A stretch of DNA of 64,000 nucleotides from Flavobacteriaceae bacterium 3519-10 (GTDB lineage Bacteria > Bacteroidota > Bacteroidia > Flavobacteriales > Weeksellaceae). How positions within the stretch are numbered: the stretch's first letter is position 1; every line of letters begins with the position of its first letter. Where the stretch lies: positions 2,676,342 to 2,740,341 of the forward strand of contig CP001673.1 in the NCBI GenBank assembly GCA_000023725.1, in the 5' to 3' direction. The translations under genes were made by a program, and so were the position numbers. The notes under the pieces are model-generated. The model was not told the DNA's origin, ran no database searches, and saw only the letters and a list, made by a program, of their open reading frames with translations. This document shows positions 54,705-63,453 of the stretch, piece by piece.

Positions 54705-55940
54705 TTAAAATGCGTTGTAAGATAAGCCTAAACCGAAATAGTATGCTTTAGCTTTTGCCTGTCCGTAAAAATCTAAGTACTCATTGTTAACCGTTCTTGG
54801 GGTCTGGAAGTTATAGCCTCCTGACAGGTCGATACCAAGGCCGTTCCACTTATAACCAATACCGCCGGTGATCACGTTTGCGTTGAATGATGGTGTCTCC
54901 GGGATAAAGTTGTTATCCGTGTACGGCGACTCATCATAATAATAACCCAATCTTGCTGCGAAGTTATCGGTAACCATATACTGTGTTCCAACTCTCCAGG
55001 TGCGGGTGCTTTTGAAATTTTTTGGGTTAACCAAAATTGTAGGGTCGTTTGGCTGATTTCCTGCCGGTGCGTTCTCGAAATCCAGCGTTAAACTTCCGTA
55101 ACGGTCCCAGCCGCTGTAATTGAAATCTCCTGAAACCTGCCATTTCGGAGTCACTCTATAAGTTACACCAATTGTATATTCATCAACCAGTGGCAAAACC
55201 GCTGTAAAGTTATCCTGTCCGTTTGCATCTAATCCTACGTTAGGGTAAAGCGCTGAAGAAATGTCAAATGAAGCAACTCCGTTTTTAGCTTCCATGTCTA
55301 CCGGCGAGCGGTAAGCAATACTAACATCCAGCTTTTCAGTTGGTTTAAAGTAGAATCCTAAACCAAATCCCTGGCCTGATGCTTCCTCATCTTTAATGTT
55401 TAACGTTCCGCCAAGTTGTGTAACTGCTTTGGTCCAGTCTACAGTACCTTTTGCATAAATATAGCTACCACCAACCGACACCCATGGCGCAAGTTTAAAT
55501 GAAACCATTGGCTGGAAATAAAATGCCTGAAGTTTAATCTCCTGTACGATTTCGCGTCCTGACCAGTCTTCCGGCCATGCTACTGTACTTCCGAAAGGCG
55601 TCGCAAAACTGAAACCTAAAGAAACATTATCAAGAACCTTATAAGCTACCGCAGCGTAAATTGGTGTCCCTAATGGGTTGTCGGTAGAGTAAGACTGAAG
55701 CGTTGAGCTATTTTGGTAGGTGATTTCTGAATTAATACCAAAGCCACCCGCTGCTACACTCAGTTTGCTGGGGATAAACGAGATTCCCGCCGGATTGAAG
55801 AATGCTACACTCGCGTCCTCTGTGTGCGCGCTTGTATGTGCCATCGCAAGTTGCTTCACGCCTTGCAAAGAAACTCTGAAGCCTCCCGCCTGCGCAAGCA
55901 TGCCGGCTAAAAGTGCTGTTGATACAACTAGTTTTTTCAT
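54705..55940 (-). CDS. FadL/OmpP1-family outer-membrane transporter
   Basis: 411 residues with signal peptide MKKLVVSTALLAGMLAQAGG, the NPAG motif at 49-52 (hatch-domain hallmark) and a series of amphipathic strands ending AYYFGLGLSYNAF, typical of a 14-stranded FadL barrel for long-chain fatty acids or hydrophobic compounds. An exact -7 box TATATTTG lies 21 bases upstream. It is transcribed with the SGNH hydrolase lipoprotein. The ligand is not determined by sequence. Confidence 0.92.
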   Translation of the reverse strand: MKKLVVSTALLAGMLAQAGGFRVSLQGVKQLAMAHTSAHTEDASVAFFNPAGISFIPSKLSVAAGGFGINSEITYQNSSTLQSYSTDNPLGTPIYAAVAYKVLDNVSLGFSFATPFGSTVAWPEDWSGREIVQEIKLQAFYFQPMVSFKLAPWVSVGGSYIYAKGTVDWTKAVTQLGGTLNIKDEEASGQGFGLGFYFKPTEKLDVSIAYRSPVDMEAKNGVASFDISSALYPNVGLDANGQDNFTAVLPLVDEYTIGVTYRVTPKWQVSGDFNYSGWDRYGSLTLDFENAPAGNQPNDPTILVNPKNFKSTRTWRVGTQYMVTDNFAARLGYYYDESPYTDNNFIPETPSFNANVITGGIGYKWNGLGIDLSGGYNFQTPRTVNNEYLDFYGQAKAKAYYFGLGLSYNAF

Positions 55941-55960
55941 AAAAATTATTATTAATGTCC

Positions 55961-55968
55961 CAAATATA
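55961..55968 (-). promoter_or_regulatory. -7 box of the FadL-SGNH operon
   Basis: TATATTTG on the minus strand, an exact TAnnTTTG match, 21 bases before the start at 55940. Confidence 0.65.
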
Positions 55969-56296
55969 AAATTATTTTTTAAACAAATGTTAATTCTTCA
56001 TAAATTATTTTAAACAATTGCAATTCGGTACGTCCTGTTTAAAAAAACATGAGTGCAAAACCCAATGAAAGTCCGTATTAATAGGGCATTCGGAAACATT
56101 TTTATGTACTCTTGGTTTTTTGATTAGTTTAAAGGGAAACCTCAAAAGCAGCAAATTATAGCGAGATTTAAATTATATGATTTGCATAATAATTTTCACT
56201 TTAATGAATTATTCATAACTCTACATAAATTTCACTAAAATATTGGTATTTTTGATGCGGCCTGGTGTAAGCGGGCAATGCCAAAAAAAAATATGC

Positions 56297-56304
56297 TAAA
56301 TTTG
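56297..56304 (+). promoter_or_regulatory. -7 box of ricT
   Basis: TAAATTTG, an exact TAnnTTTG match, 20 bases before the ATG at 56325. Confidence 0.65.
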
Positions 56305-56324
56305 CATGATATAATCAAAATAAT

Positions 56325-57611
56325 ATGAGTTGTGGATGCAAAACATCCGGCGATTCTTCCCACTCGTGCGGAACGAAATCCGCGAGTGGCTGTGAAAATG
56401 TAAATACCTGCGGGAACAGCTATAAATTAAGCGTTTTCGATTGGCTTTCGAATATCAGTAACCCCTCAGGATCGCAGTGCGATTTCGTGGAGGTAAGATT
56501 CAAAAACGATCGTAAATGTTTTTATAAAAACGTACATAATTTGCCACTCCATATGGGGAGTGTAGTCACAGTAGAATCCAGCCCGGGTCACGATATAGGT
56601 GTAGTAAGCCTTACTGGGGAGTTAGTGAAAATTCAGATGAAAAAGAAATATTTCACTGAAGATAATCCCCTGAAAATCTACCGCTTAGCCAATCAGAAAG
56701 ACATTGAAGTATGGCACGACGCCCGCGCGAGGGAAGAAAGTGTTAAAATTCAGGCCAGAAAAATAGCTTATGCGCTGAACCTCAACATGAAAATCACTGA
56801 TGTTGAGTATCAGGGCGACGGTGCTAAAGTCACATTTTATTACACCTCAGAAACGCGCGTGGATTTCCGCCAGCTGATTAAAGAATTTGCTGCGACTTTC
56901 CGCACAAAAATTGATATGAAACAGATCGGCTTCCGCCAGGAAGCTGCAAAAGTTGGAGGTATCGGCTCATGTGGCCGCGAGTTGTGCTGCTCTACATGGC
57001 TAACGGATTTCCGCTCCGTTAATACAAACGCTGCACGTTATCAGCAACTTAGCATCAACCCACAGAAATTAGCGGGACAGTGCGGAAAACTTAAATGCTG
57101 CCTAAACTACGAACTCGACAGCTATCTTGATGCATTAAGCGATTTTCCGCCTTCATCCACTACCCTCGACACCGAAAAAGGACGTGCATTCTGTATTAAA
57201 ATTGACGTTTTCAAAAAGAAAATGTGGTTTGCCTATATGGAGCGTTCAATGGCATGGTATGATCTGGACGTCGCTGATGTTAAAACCCTTATCGCCCAGA
57301 ACAAGAAAGGCGAAAAGTGCTCACCGCTCGAAGACCTCCAAAAGCATGATGCACCCGTGAAATCGGTGGATCTTATTCAGGAGAGCAGTGTTGACCGTTT
57401 TGAGCGGAAGCACAAAGATTCCGGAAACCAAAACCGGAAAAAACAGAAAAACAATCCGAACCATAAACCCGGCAACCGCGCGGACGGAAAACCTGCCGAA
57501 TCACGCAGAAATCCAGCTGAAAAGAATCAGCCGCAAAACCAGCAGACTGGCGAGCCCCGACCTAAAAAATTCAAGAAAAAATTTCAGCCAAAACGTGATG
57601 ACCGTGCATAA
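56325..57611 (+). CDS. ricT: RicT/YaaT-like PSP1-domain protein
   Basis: 428 residues. N-terminal Cys cluster (Cys3, 5, 15, 23, 29); PSP1-like domain at about 40-260 with VVTVESSPGHDIGVVSLTGE, and the core metal-binding motifs GIGSCGRELCCSTWL and QCGKLKCCLNYE (about 215-268). In B. subtilis RicT works with RicA and RicF as an Fe-S complex that affects RNA maturation and biofilm genes; no ricA/ricF is next to this gene. The tail (about 340-428) is Lys/Asn/Pro-rich and basic. It overlaps gldH by 14 bases; pbp1a follows, the order usual in Flavobacteriia. Confidence 0.9.
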   Translation: MSCGCKTSGDSSHSCGTKSASGCENVNTCGNSYKLSVFDWLSNISNPSGSQCDFVEVRFKNDRKCFYKNVHNLPLHMGSVVTVESSPGHDIGVVSLTGELVKIQMKKKYFTEDNPLKIYRLANQKDIEVWHDARAREESVKIQARKIAYALNLNMKITDVEYQGDGAKVTFYYTSETRVDFRQLIKEFAATFRTKIDMKQIGFRQEAAKVGGIGSCGRELCCSTWLTDFRSVNTNAARYQQLSINPQKLAGQCGKLKCCLNYELDSYLDALSDFPPSSTTLDTEKGRAFCIKIDVFKKKMWFAYMERSMAWYDLDVADVKTLIAQNKKGEKCSPLEDLQKHDAPVKSVDLIQESSVDRFERKHKDSGNQNRKKQKNNPNHKPGNRADGKPAESRRNPAEKNQPQNQQTGEPRPKKFKKKFQPKRDDRA

Positions 57612-58071
57612 ACTGTGGCCAGCGCTTATTATTTTGCTGATATTTTCGTCCTGCGGCAGCAGTTCGGATACGGTAGATATGAAAAATCTTGACGGAAACT
57701 GGGGTAAGAAAGCTGAACAGAAATTCAGCTTTGAGATTGCCGATGCACAAACTCCTAAAAACATTATATTTGTCGTAAGGAACAATAATGAGTATCCCTA
57801 CAGCAACATCCGTTTGATCGTTAAAATGAACGAACACCAGAGCAAATCTGTGATGAGAACGGATACGCTGAACTACATTTTGGCGCAACCCGATGGGACC
57901 TGGTTGGGCAAAGGTTTTGGGGATACCAAAGAAATTATGTTCCAGTACAAACTCAATTATAAATTTCCCCGAAACGGCGGATATACCATTGGCATCACCC
58001 AGGCCATGCGAACCGACAGTCTGAAAGGAATTGAAGATATTGGCGTAAAGATAGAAACGCCGAAACCGTAA
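57598..58071 (+). CDS. gldH: Gliding motility lipoprotein GldH
   Basis: 157 residues from ATG 57598, which opens a clear lipoprotein signal (MTVHKLWPALIILLIFSSC, Cys19). The mature beta-rich region (NWGKKAEQKFSFEIADAQTP, PYSNIRLIVKMNE and GITQAMRTDSLKGIEDIGV) matches GldH, needed for gliding and T9SS-related function in Flavobacteriia. It is an outer-membrane-facing lipoprotein of the periplasm. It overlaps ricT by 14 bases and precedes the PBP1A gene by 8 bases. Confidence 0.92.
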   Translation: MTVHKLWPALIILLIFSSCGSSSDTVDMKNLDGNWGKKAEQKFSFEIADAQTPKNIIFVVRNNNEYPYSNIRLIVKMNEHQSKSVMRTDTLNYILAQPDGTWLGKGFGDTKEIMFQYKLNYKFPRNGGYTIGITQAMRTDSLKGIEDIGVKIETPKP

Positions 58072-58079
58072 CATCATTT

Positions 58080-60458
58080 ATGGAAAAGAAAAAAACTTCA
58101 GGAAGCAAGCCTCAGCAGAAATTTCCGCTTCCGCCTACAAAAGTGAAGAGCCGCGGCTGGAGAAGATGGGTTAAATTCGTCTGGATGGCGCTTATTGCAG
58201 CTGTTCTAGGCATCGCTGCTTTATTTTTCGCAGTGTCGCAGGGCTTTTTAGGCAGCATGCCCGATGTGAAGGAACTTGAAAATCCGGATATCTACGTAGC
58301 GTCAGAAATATACGCTTCAGATGGTAGACTTTTGGGCAAATTCGAAAAAGAAAAAACCCAGCCGGTAACTTATAAAGAGCTTCCGCCTTACCTTATTTAC
58401 GCACTTCAGGCTAAAGAAGATGAACGTTTCAAAGAACACTCAGGAATTGATTTACAGTCGGTTGCAAGAGCCGTCGTCTATGGCGGACAACGGGGCGGTG
58501 GTTCAACCATTACCCAGCAACTTGCCAAACTGCTCTTTACTGATCGTGTTTCACGGAACAAAGTTGAGCGCGCCTTCCAGAAACTGAAGGAATGGGTTGT
58601 GGCCGTAAGTTTAGAGAAACGCTATACCAAAGAAGAAATCATCACTTTATATTTTAATAAGTTCGATTTCCTTTATAATGCGAACGGGATTGAAATGGCT
58701 TCAAAAATCTATTTCAATAAACCGACATCACAACTTACACTTCCCGAAGCAGCAATGTTTGTTGCAATGCTGGAGAATCCTGTCAAAAACAATCCGATGC
58801 GAAACATGGATCGCGCGAAAAACCGGCGTGATGTTGTATTGGACCAAATGCTAAAAACAGGTTACATCGATCAGCAAACTTTCACGAAAGCCATCGGAAC
58901 ACCAATAACGCTCGATTATCATCCCGTGAAATCGATTGACGAAGGTTATTCTGCGTATTATAAATTCTACTTAAGAAAGGAAATTGACGGGTATCTTAAA
59001 GATTACGAGAAGAAAACCGGTAAGACATTAAATCTGTTTAAAGACGGTCTCAAAATCTACGTGACTCTAGATTCAAAAATGCAGGTTTACGCAGAAGAAG
59101 CTATAAAAGAACACCTTACAGACCTTCAAAAAAGATTCGATGCTGAACAGCGCGGCCGTAAGCAGCGACCATTTTATTTTCTTGATGACAAGCAGATTCA
59201 GGGCGTAATGATGCAAGCCGTGAAACGTACCGGCCGTTATAAGCAGCTTAAAAATGCCGGCGTATCTGATGATTCAATTATGATTGAATTTAAAAAACCT
59301 ATTCCAACCTCCAGGTTTACCTGGAACGGTGAGGAAGAAGTAGAAATGTCACCGTGGGATTCAATCCGTTATCATAAACAGATTGCGCAGGCCGGCCTCA
59401 TGTCGATGGTACCGGGAACCGGTGAAATCAGAGCTTGGGTTGGCGGAATTAACTGGCAACATTTCCAGTACGATCACATCAAACAGGGGAAAAGACAGGT
59501 AGGCTCAACCTTCAAACCTTTCGTATATGCCACGGCCATTATGAAATTGGGCATGACGCCGTGTTCAACGGTTTCAAATGCTACCTACACAAAAGGTACG
59601 TGGAAGGTCGAAGGATCGGGCGGAAGCTTAACCTTGCGCGACGCCCTCGCCCACTCCAAAAACCCTGTTGCGGTTCGTCTTATTGAAATGACGACCCCGC
59701 GAAGTGTGATCCAGACCGCGCGCGATTTAGGTGTTACTGAAGAAATTCCAAACGAGTACGCTGTTGCACTGGGTTCTTCCGATATTACAATCTTCGAGAT
59801 GTTGGGTGCCTACAGTACCTTTGCGAACTATGGAAATTACATAAAACCCGAAATGATCTGGCGGATTGAAGATGCCAACGGGCGCGTTATAAAAGAAGTG
59901 AAACCCGTCACCAAGGAAGTGATGAATGAACTTTATGCTTACACCATGATTGATCTGATGAAAGGTGTAGCAGAATTCGGAACGGCTTCCGGCGAATTAG
60001 GCAGAAGAGGCGTCGAAAAAGGCATTGAAATCGCTGCCAAAACGGGAACAACGCAAAATAACTCCGACGGTTGGTTTATAGGAATTACACCGAACCTCGC
60101 TACCGGCGTATGGGTCGGCTGGGAAGACCGGGCAACGCACTTCCGAGGCACTGGTGAAGGTCAGGGTGCGAAAATGGCATTGCCGATCTGGGCCATATTT
60201 ATGAAAAAGGTCTGGGCTGATGCACAATCCGGCGTTACAAAAGAGGACAAATTCATCAAACCTTCCAACTGGACCGGCAGTTGCGCCGATCTTCAGGGGC
60301 TTGGCGGATATGGCGACGATGGCGGGCTTCAAACCATGGATGAGCTTAAAAACCCGACTGTAGAAACTCCACAGAGAGCGCCTACAAGGGCTGCACCCAA
60401 AGACGAAAACCTAAACGAAAACCTTAACAGCGGTGACGAAATAGATTTTAACAAATAA
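58080..60458 (+). CDS. Bifunctional penicillin-binding protein 1A
   Basis: 792-residue class A PBP: a cytoplasmic basic N-tail, transmembrane helix 33-52, a glycosyltransferase domain with catalytic Glu113 (AKEDERFKEHSG) and the GSTITQQLAKLLF motif, then a transpeptidase with Ser476-x2-Lys479 (GSTFKPF), SKNP near 535 and KTGTT at 654-658. It polymerises and crosslinks peptidoglycan. The C-terminus is a disordered Pro/Asn/Asp-rich tail. It is third in ricT-gldH-pbp1a, with a terminator behind. Confidence 0.96.
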   Translation: MEKKKTSGSKPQQKFPLPPTKVKSRGWRRWVKFVWMALIAAVLGIAALFFAVSQGFLGSMPDVKELENPDIYVASEIYASDGRLLGKFEKEKTQPVTYKELPPYLIYALQAKEDERFKEHSGIDLQSVARAVVYGGQRGGGSTITQQLAKLLFTDRVSRNKVERAFQKLKEWVVAVSLEKRYTKEEIITLYFNKFDFLYNANGIEMASKIYFNKPTSQLTLPEAAMFVAMLENPVKNNPMRNMDRAKNRRDVVLDQMLKTGYIDQQTFTKAIGTPITLDYHPVKSIDEGYSAYYKFYLRKEIDGYLKDYEKKTGKTLNLFKDGLKIYVTLDSKMQVYAEEAIKEHLTDLQKRFDAEQRGRKQRPFYFLDDKQIQGVMMQAVKRTGRYKQLKNAGVSDDSIMIEFKKPIPTSRFTWNGEEEVEMSPWDSIRYHKQIAQAGLMSMVPGTGEIRAWVGGINWQHFQYDHIKQGKRQVGSTFKPFVYATAIMKLGMTPCSTVSNATYTKGTWKVEGSGGSLTLRDALAHSKNPVAVRLIEMTTPRSVIQTARDLGVTEEIPNEYAVALGSSDITIFEMLGAYSTFANYGNYIKPEMIWRIEDANGRVIKEVKPVTKEVMNELYAYTMIDLMKGVAEFGTASGELGRRGVEKGIEIAAKTGTTQNNSDGWFIGITPNLATGVWVGWEDRATHFRGTGEGQGAKMALPIWAIFMKKVWADAQSGVTKEDKFIKPSNWTGSCADLQGLGGYGDDGGLQTMDELKNPTVETPQRAPTRAAPKDENLNENLNSGDEIDFNK

Positions 60459-60482
60459 AACGTCAAAGCACTTAAATATAAA

Positions 60483-60516
60483 AACATTCGGCCTGTATTT
60501 TGCCGAGTGTTTTTTT
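60483..60516 (+). terminator. Terminator of the ricT-gldH-pbp1a operon
   Basis: Arms AACATTCGGC / GCCGAGTGTT (one G-U pair) with a 9-nt loop and a T run, 24 bases after the stop. Confidence 0.85.
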
Positions 60517-60528
60517 ATTGTAATCACC

Positions 60529-62073
60529 ATGAACTTAGACAAAATCACTTCGCCATACCTCTATATTTTTCCCGGAGACACTTCCGGAAATACCCGCCAG
60601 CGGCAAACACCAAAAGTCCTTTTTGCTTCTACCAAAATTGTGGGCTTTGCTAATGCCGAACTCATTCATTTCAATCAAAAGCTTTCCGATGAAATCGGCC
60701 TTGGACCTATTGAAACTAATGCTGACCGGGACTTTCTGAACGCAACCGCATTACCCGAAAATATTAAAACATATGCTACCGCCTACGCCGGTCATCAGTT
60801 TGGTAACTGGGCGGGTCAACTTGGCGACGGCCGGGCCATCTTTGCGGGTGAAATAACCAACGCCGCTGGTAAAAAAACAGAACTTCAATGGAAAGGTGCG
60901 GGTGCAACACCTTACTCCCGCCATGCAGACGGGCGCGCGGTGCTCCGATCGTCGGTACGCGAATATCTAATGAGTGAAGCTATGTTTCATCTTGGTGTCC
61001 CCACCACCAGAGCACTTTCGCTGTCCCTGACTGGCGAGCAAGTGGAACGCGATATGTTGTACAACGGCAACCCGCAGGACGAAAAAGGTGCTGTGGTGGT
61101 GCGTACAGCCGAAAGTTTCCTGCGTTTTGGGCATTTTCAGCTGATGGCGGCTCAAGACGAAATTGAAACTTTACGCCAGCTTGCAGATTTCACGGTTTCA
61201 AATTATTACCCGACGATAGATCCAAATGATCCGCAGAAATATGCAGAACTATTCCGGCAGATAGCTAGCAGAACAGCCGATATGATTGTTGAATGGTACC
61301 GCGTCGGCTTCGTACATGGCGTAATGAATACCGATAATATGTCTGCCCTCGGCCTCACTATTGATTACGGGCCGTTTTCTTTTCTGGATGAATACAGCTT
61401 AAATTTCACGCCCAATACCACCGACCTGCCGGGCCGCCGCTATGCATTTGGAAACCAGGCAAAAATTGCGCAGTGGAATCTTTGGCAACTGGCTTCAGCA
61501 CTCTTTCCGCTTGTTAATGATGTGGAAATTCTCCAAAACATTCTAAATGGTTTCTCAGATGATTTCTGGAAGAAGCATGATAAAATGATGGCTTCAAAGT
61601 TTGGTTTCGATCAACTTATCGAAGGCGACGATTCATTCTTCACAGCATGGCAGAAATTGATGGAAGATCTGAAAATCGATTATACTTTATTTTTCAGCAG
61701 GCTTGAGATGACAGCAGGCAGCGATGACCTTAAAACTACCTTCGGCGATGTATTTTATTCGCCTGTATCAGACGATAGTTTTAAACTGTTTGAAAATTTT
61801 ATTGAAACTTACCGCACACGGTTAACAAAAAACACCATCACGCCTGAAGATTCTCTTCAACTGATGCGAAAAACAAATCCCAGGTTTGTCCTCAGAAATT
61901 ATATTTTATTTGAGCGCATTGCCGAACTCGAACAGGGAAAACGCGATCTCTTCAACAAAATACTTACAGCGCTCGAAAGCCCTTATGAAGAGCTCTTCCC
62001 GGAATTCTCGAAGAAAAGACCTGCGATCTATGACGACCAAAGCGGTAGCTCTACATTATCGTGCAGTTCGTGA
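60529..62073 (+). CDS. selO: Protein adenylyltransferase SelO/YdiU
   Basis: Pseudokinase-fold enzyme that transfers AMP to Ser/Thr/Tyr of protein substrates in response to redox stress. 514 residues. Seen: Lys122 (QWKGAGATPYSRHADGRAVL region), Asp269-Asn270 in FVHGVMNTDNMS, and Asp279 (TIDYGPFSFLDEY), the catalytic and metal residues of the family. The C-terminus is STLSCSS with Cys512 in the antepenultimate position, the position of selenocysteine in eukaryotic SelO. Its stop TGA at 62071-62073 is an ordinary end. It overlaps a frame into the downstream membrane protein only if the GTG start of that gene is used. Confidence 0.95.
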   Translation: MNLDKITSPYLYIFPGDTSGNTRQRQTPKVLFASTKIVGFANAELIHFNQKLSDEIGLGPIETNADRDFLNATALPENIKTYATAYAGHQFGNWAGQLGDGRAIFAGEITNAAGKKTELQWKGAGATPYSRHADGRAVLRSSVREYLMSEAMFHLGVPTTRALSLSLTGEQVERDMLYNGNPQDEKGAVVVRTAESFLRFGHFQLMAAQDEIETLRQLADFTVSNYYPTIDPNDPQKYAELFRQIASRTADMIVEWYRVGFVHGVMNTDNMSALGLTIDYGPFSFLDEYSLNFTPNTTDLPGRRYAFGNQAKIAQWNLWQLASALFPLVNDVEILQNILNGFSDDFWKKHDKMMASKFGFDQLIEGDDSFFTAWQKLMEDLKIDYTLFFSRLEMTAGSDDLKTTFGDVFYSPVSDDSFKLFENFIETYRTRLTKNTITPEDSLQLMRKTNPRFVLRNYILFERIAELEQGKRDLFNKILTALESPYEELFPEFSKKRPAIYDDQSGSSTLSCSS

Positions 62074-62080
62074 TTTTCAT

Positions 62081-62088
62081 TACTTTTG
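62081..62088 (+). promoter_or_regulatory. -7 box of the DUF6080-like gene
   Basis: TACTTTTG, an exact TAnnTTTG match, 14 bases before a TTG start at 62103. Confidence 0.6.
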
Positions 62089-62102
62089 CCGAAATCTCTA
62101 CA

Positions 62103-63377
62103 TTGGTTATAAAAAAGAAACTGGCCGGTTTCGTTCAGACGGTCTTTCCCGCAACTAGGGCAGAACTGCTGCTGTTTGCTATTTTTCTAAGTGTTTACGG
62201 CACTTTCGGGACGTATATCGCATTAAATTACAGAATTATTTTCGACGACCGGATTCCGTGGGATGCTTATTTCAGTTTCGATAACCGCGCCATTGTGCTT
62301 ACTGGTGGTGGCTATGAGCGGCATCCGCTGGCCAATTACTTTTTCGGCTGGCTCCGCGAATTCGCCTATCTTTTTTCAGACGGCAAAAAGAACGATGTTT
62401 TCAGGCTTGTTTTAGCATGGTGCAGTAACATCACGATAAGCCTGAGTCTTATTCAGGTCTATAAATACTTGAAAAACATCATTGGATTACCCAATAAGAT
62501 TTCCGTTTTGCTGCTCTTTTTTTTCGCGTGCTTCTCTACGAATATCCTGCTGTCGTTCACCCCTGAAACTTATACGTACACCCTGTTTTTTCTTATTTTA
62601 TTTAATTATTACGCCGCGTTAAAACTAAAGAAAGACCAGAAAATCTTTGCAGTTCCTCTCACTCTTGCGGCAATTTCTGTCGGTGGACTCACAATCACGA
62701 ATATTGTGAAAGTTTATATCCCATTGCTTTTCGAAAAAGATATCTTGTGGAACTGGCGCAAAATCGGGAATACAATGCTGAGAATACTGGCTTCGGCTGC
62801 GGTTTTCCTGCTGCTATTCCTGTACCGTGTAGATTTCAAATTTTTAAGCTTTCTGAATAAATCCGGTGAGCAGTTCGAGAAATTCTCGAAACCCAAAGTG
62901 ATTCCGGTTTGGGACATGGTCAGTTCGTGGTTTTTGGGTGGAAATATTCTTTTGGCCGGCTTTGAGATCCGCGATTATCACAACAGAAAAGGTTTCGAAT
63001 ACAAAGCCCTGTTCATGGAAGTGTATAATTCGTGGGTTCCTTATTTATTCGTTCTGGCCGTTGTACTTCTGATTTTCTGGAGTTATGTAAAGAACTTTAA
63101 GAGAAGATTCGTGCAGATTCTGATGCTTTCCTTTCTGGTAGATATTGCAATCCACGTTATTTTCAGGTTCGGACTGCACACGTCGTATATCTACGGCGGG
63201 CACTTCGTCTTTGTATTTCCTCTGATGTTGGGCTGGCTCTTTTACGCGTACAGAAACGCTGCGAAAACACTATCAGTACTCTATTACTCAGTATTAGTCT
63301 TATTTTTCTATCTGTTACTCAATAATATTTTCCGCATCAGCGAATTTTTTACTTTTCTAGAGGCCTATTACCGGTAA
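62103..63377 (+). CDS. Polytopic membrane protein, DUF6080-like
   Basis: 424 residues from TTG 62103 (LVIKKKLAGFV), preferred because a -7 box lies just upstream; a GTG at 62061 is also in frame but would start inside the selO coding sequence and its promoter. About eight to ten hydrophobic helices alternate with loops, one early cytoplasmic loop carries IPWDAYFSFDNRAIVLTGGG. It resembles DUF6080-type membrane proteins with a glycosyltransferase-like multi-helix layout (possible lipid-linked sugar handling). No catalytic motif can be proven. A strong terminator follows. Confidence 0.68.
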   Translation: MVIKKKLAGFVQTVFPATRAELLLFAIFLSVYGTFGTYIALNYRIIFDDRIPWDAYFSFDNRAIVLTGGGYERHPLANYFFGWLREFAYLFSDGKKNDVFRLVLAWCSNITISLSLIQVYKYLKNIIGLPNKISVLLLFFFACFSTNILLSFTPETYTYTLFFLILFNYYAALKLKKDQKIFAVPLTLAAISVGGLTITNIVKVYIPLLFEKDILWNWRKIGNTMLRILASAAVFLLLFLYRVDFKFLSFLNKSGEQFEKFSKPKVIPVWDMVSSWFLGGNILLAGFEIRDYHNRKGFEYKALFMEVYNSWVPYLFVLAVVLLIFWSYVKNFKRRFVQILMLSFLVDIAIHVIFRFGLHTSYIYGGHFVFVFPLMLGWLFYAYRNAAKTLSVLYYSVLVLFFYLLLNNIFRISEFFTFLEAYYR

Positions 63378-63401
63378 ACAATCATCCGGGAATTCAACAC
63401 G

Positions 63402-63432
63402 AAAAAAGCGCATCAACACGACGCGCTTTTTT
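63402..63432. terminator. Bidirectional terminator before the sodC gene
   Basis: Arms AAAAAAGCGC / GCGCTTTTTT with an 11-nt loop. T runs on both strands; serves the DUF6080-like gene and the convergent sodC. Confidence 0.88.
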
Positions 63433-63453
63433 GTTTTATCGATTATTTACGAT

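Larger units (their letters stand above)
55941..56324. other. 384-base intergenic region with divergent promoters
   Basis: AT-rich, no open frame of substance. It holds the -7 box of the FadL gene at 55961-55968 on the minus strand and the -7 box of ricT at 56297-56304 on the plus strand; a second TATTTTTG occurs at 56247-56254. I see no hairpin or structured RNA in the middle. Confidence 0.6.

Noticed and set aside
62041-62073. Possible selenocysteine read-through of the SelO stop codon
   Set aside because: The TGA is the last codon and the SelO tail already has Cys at the Sec position; no downstream SECIS-like structure is visible.
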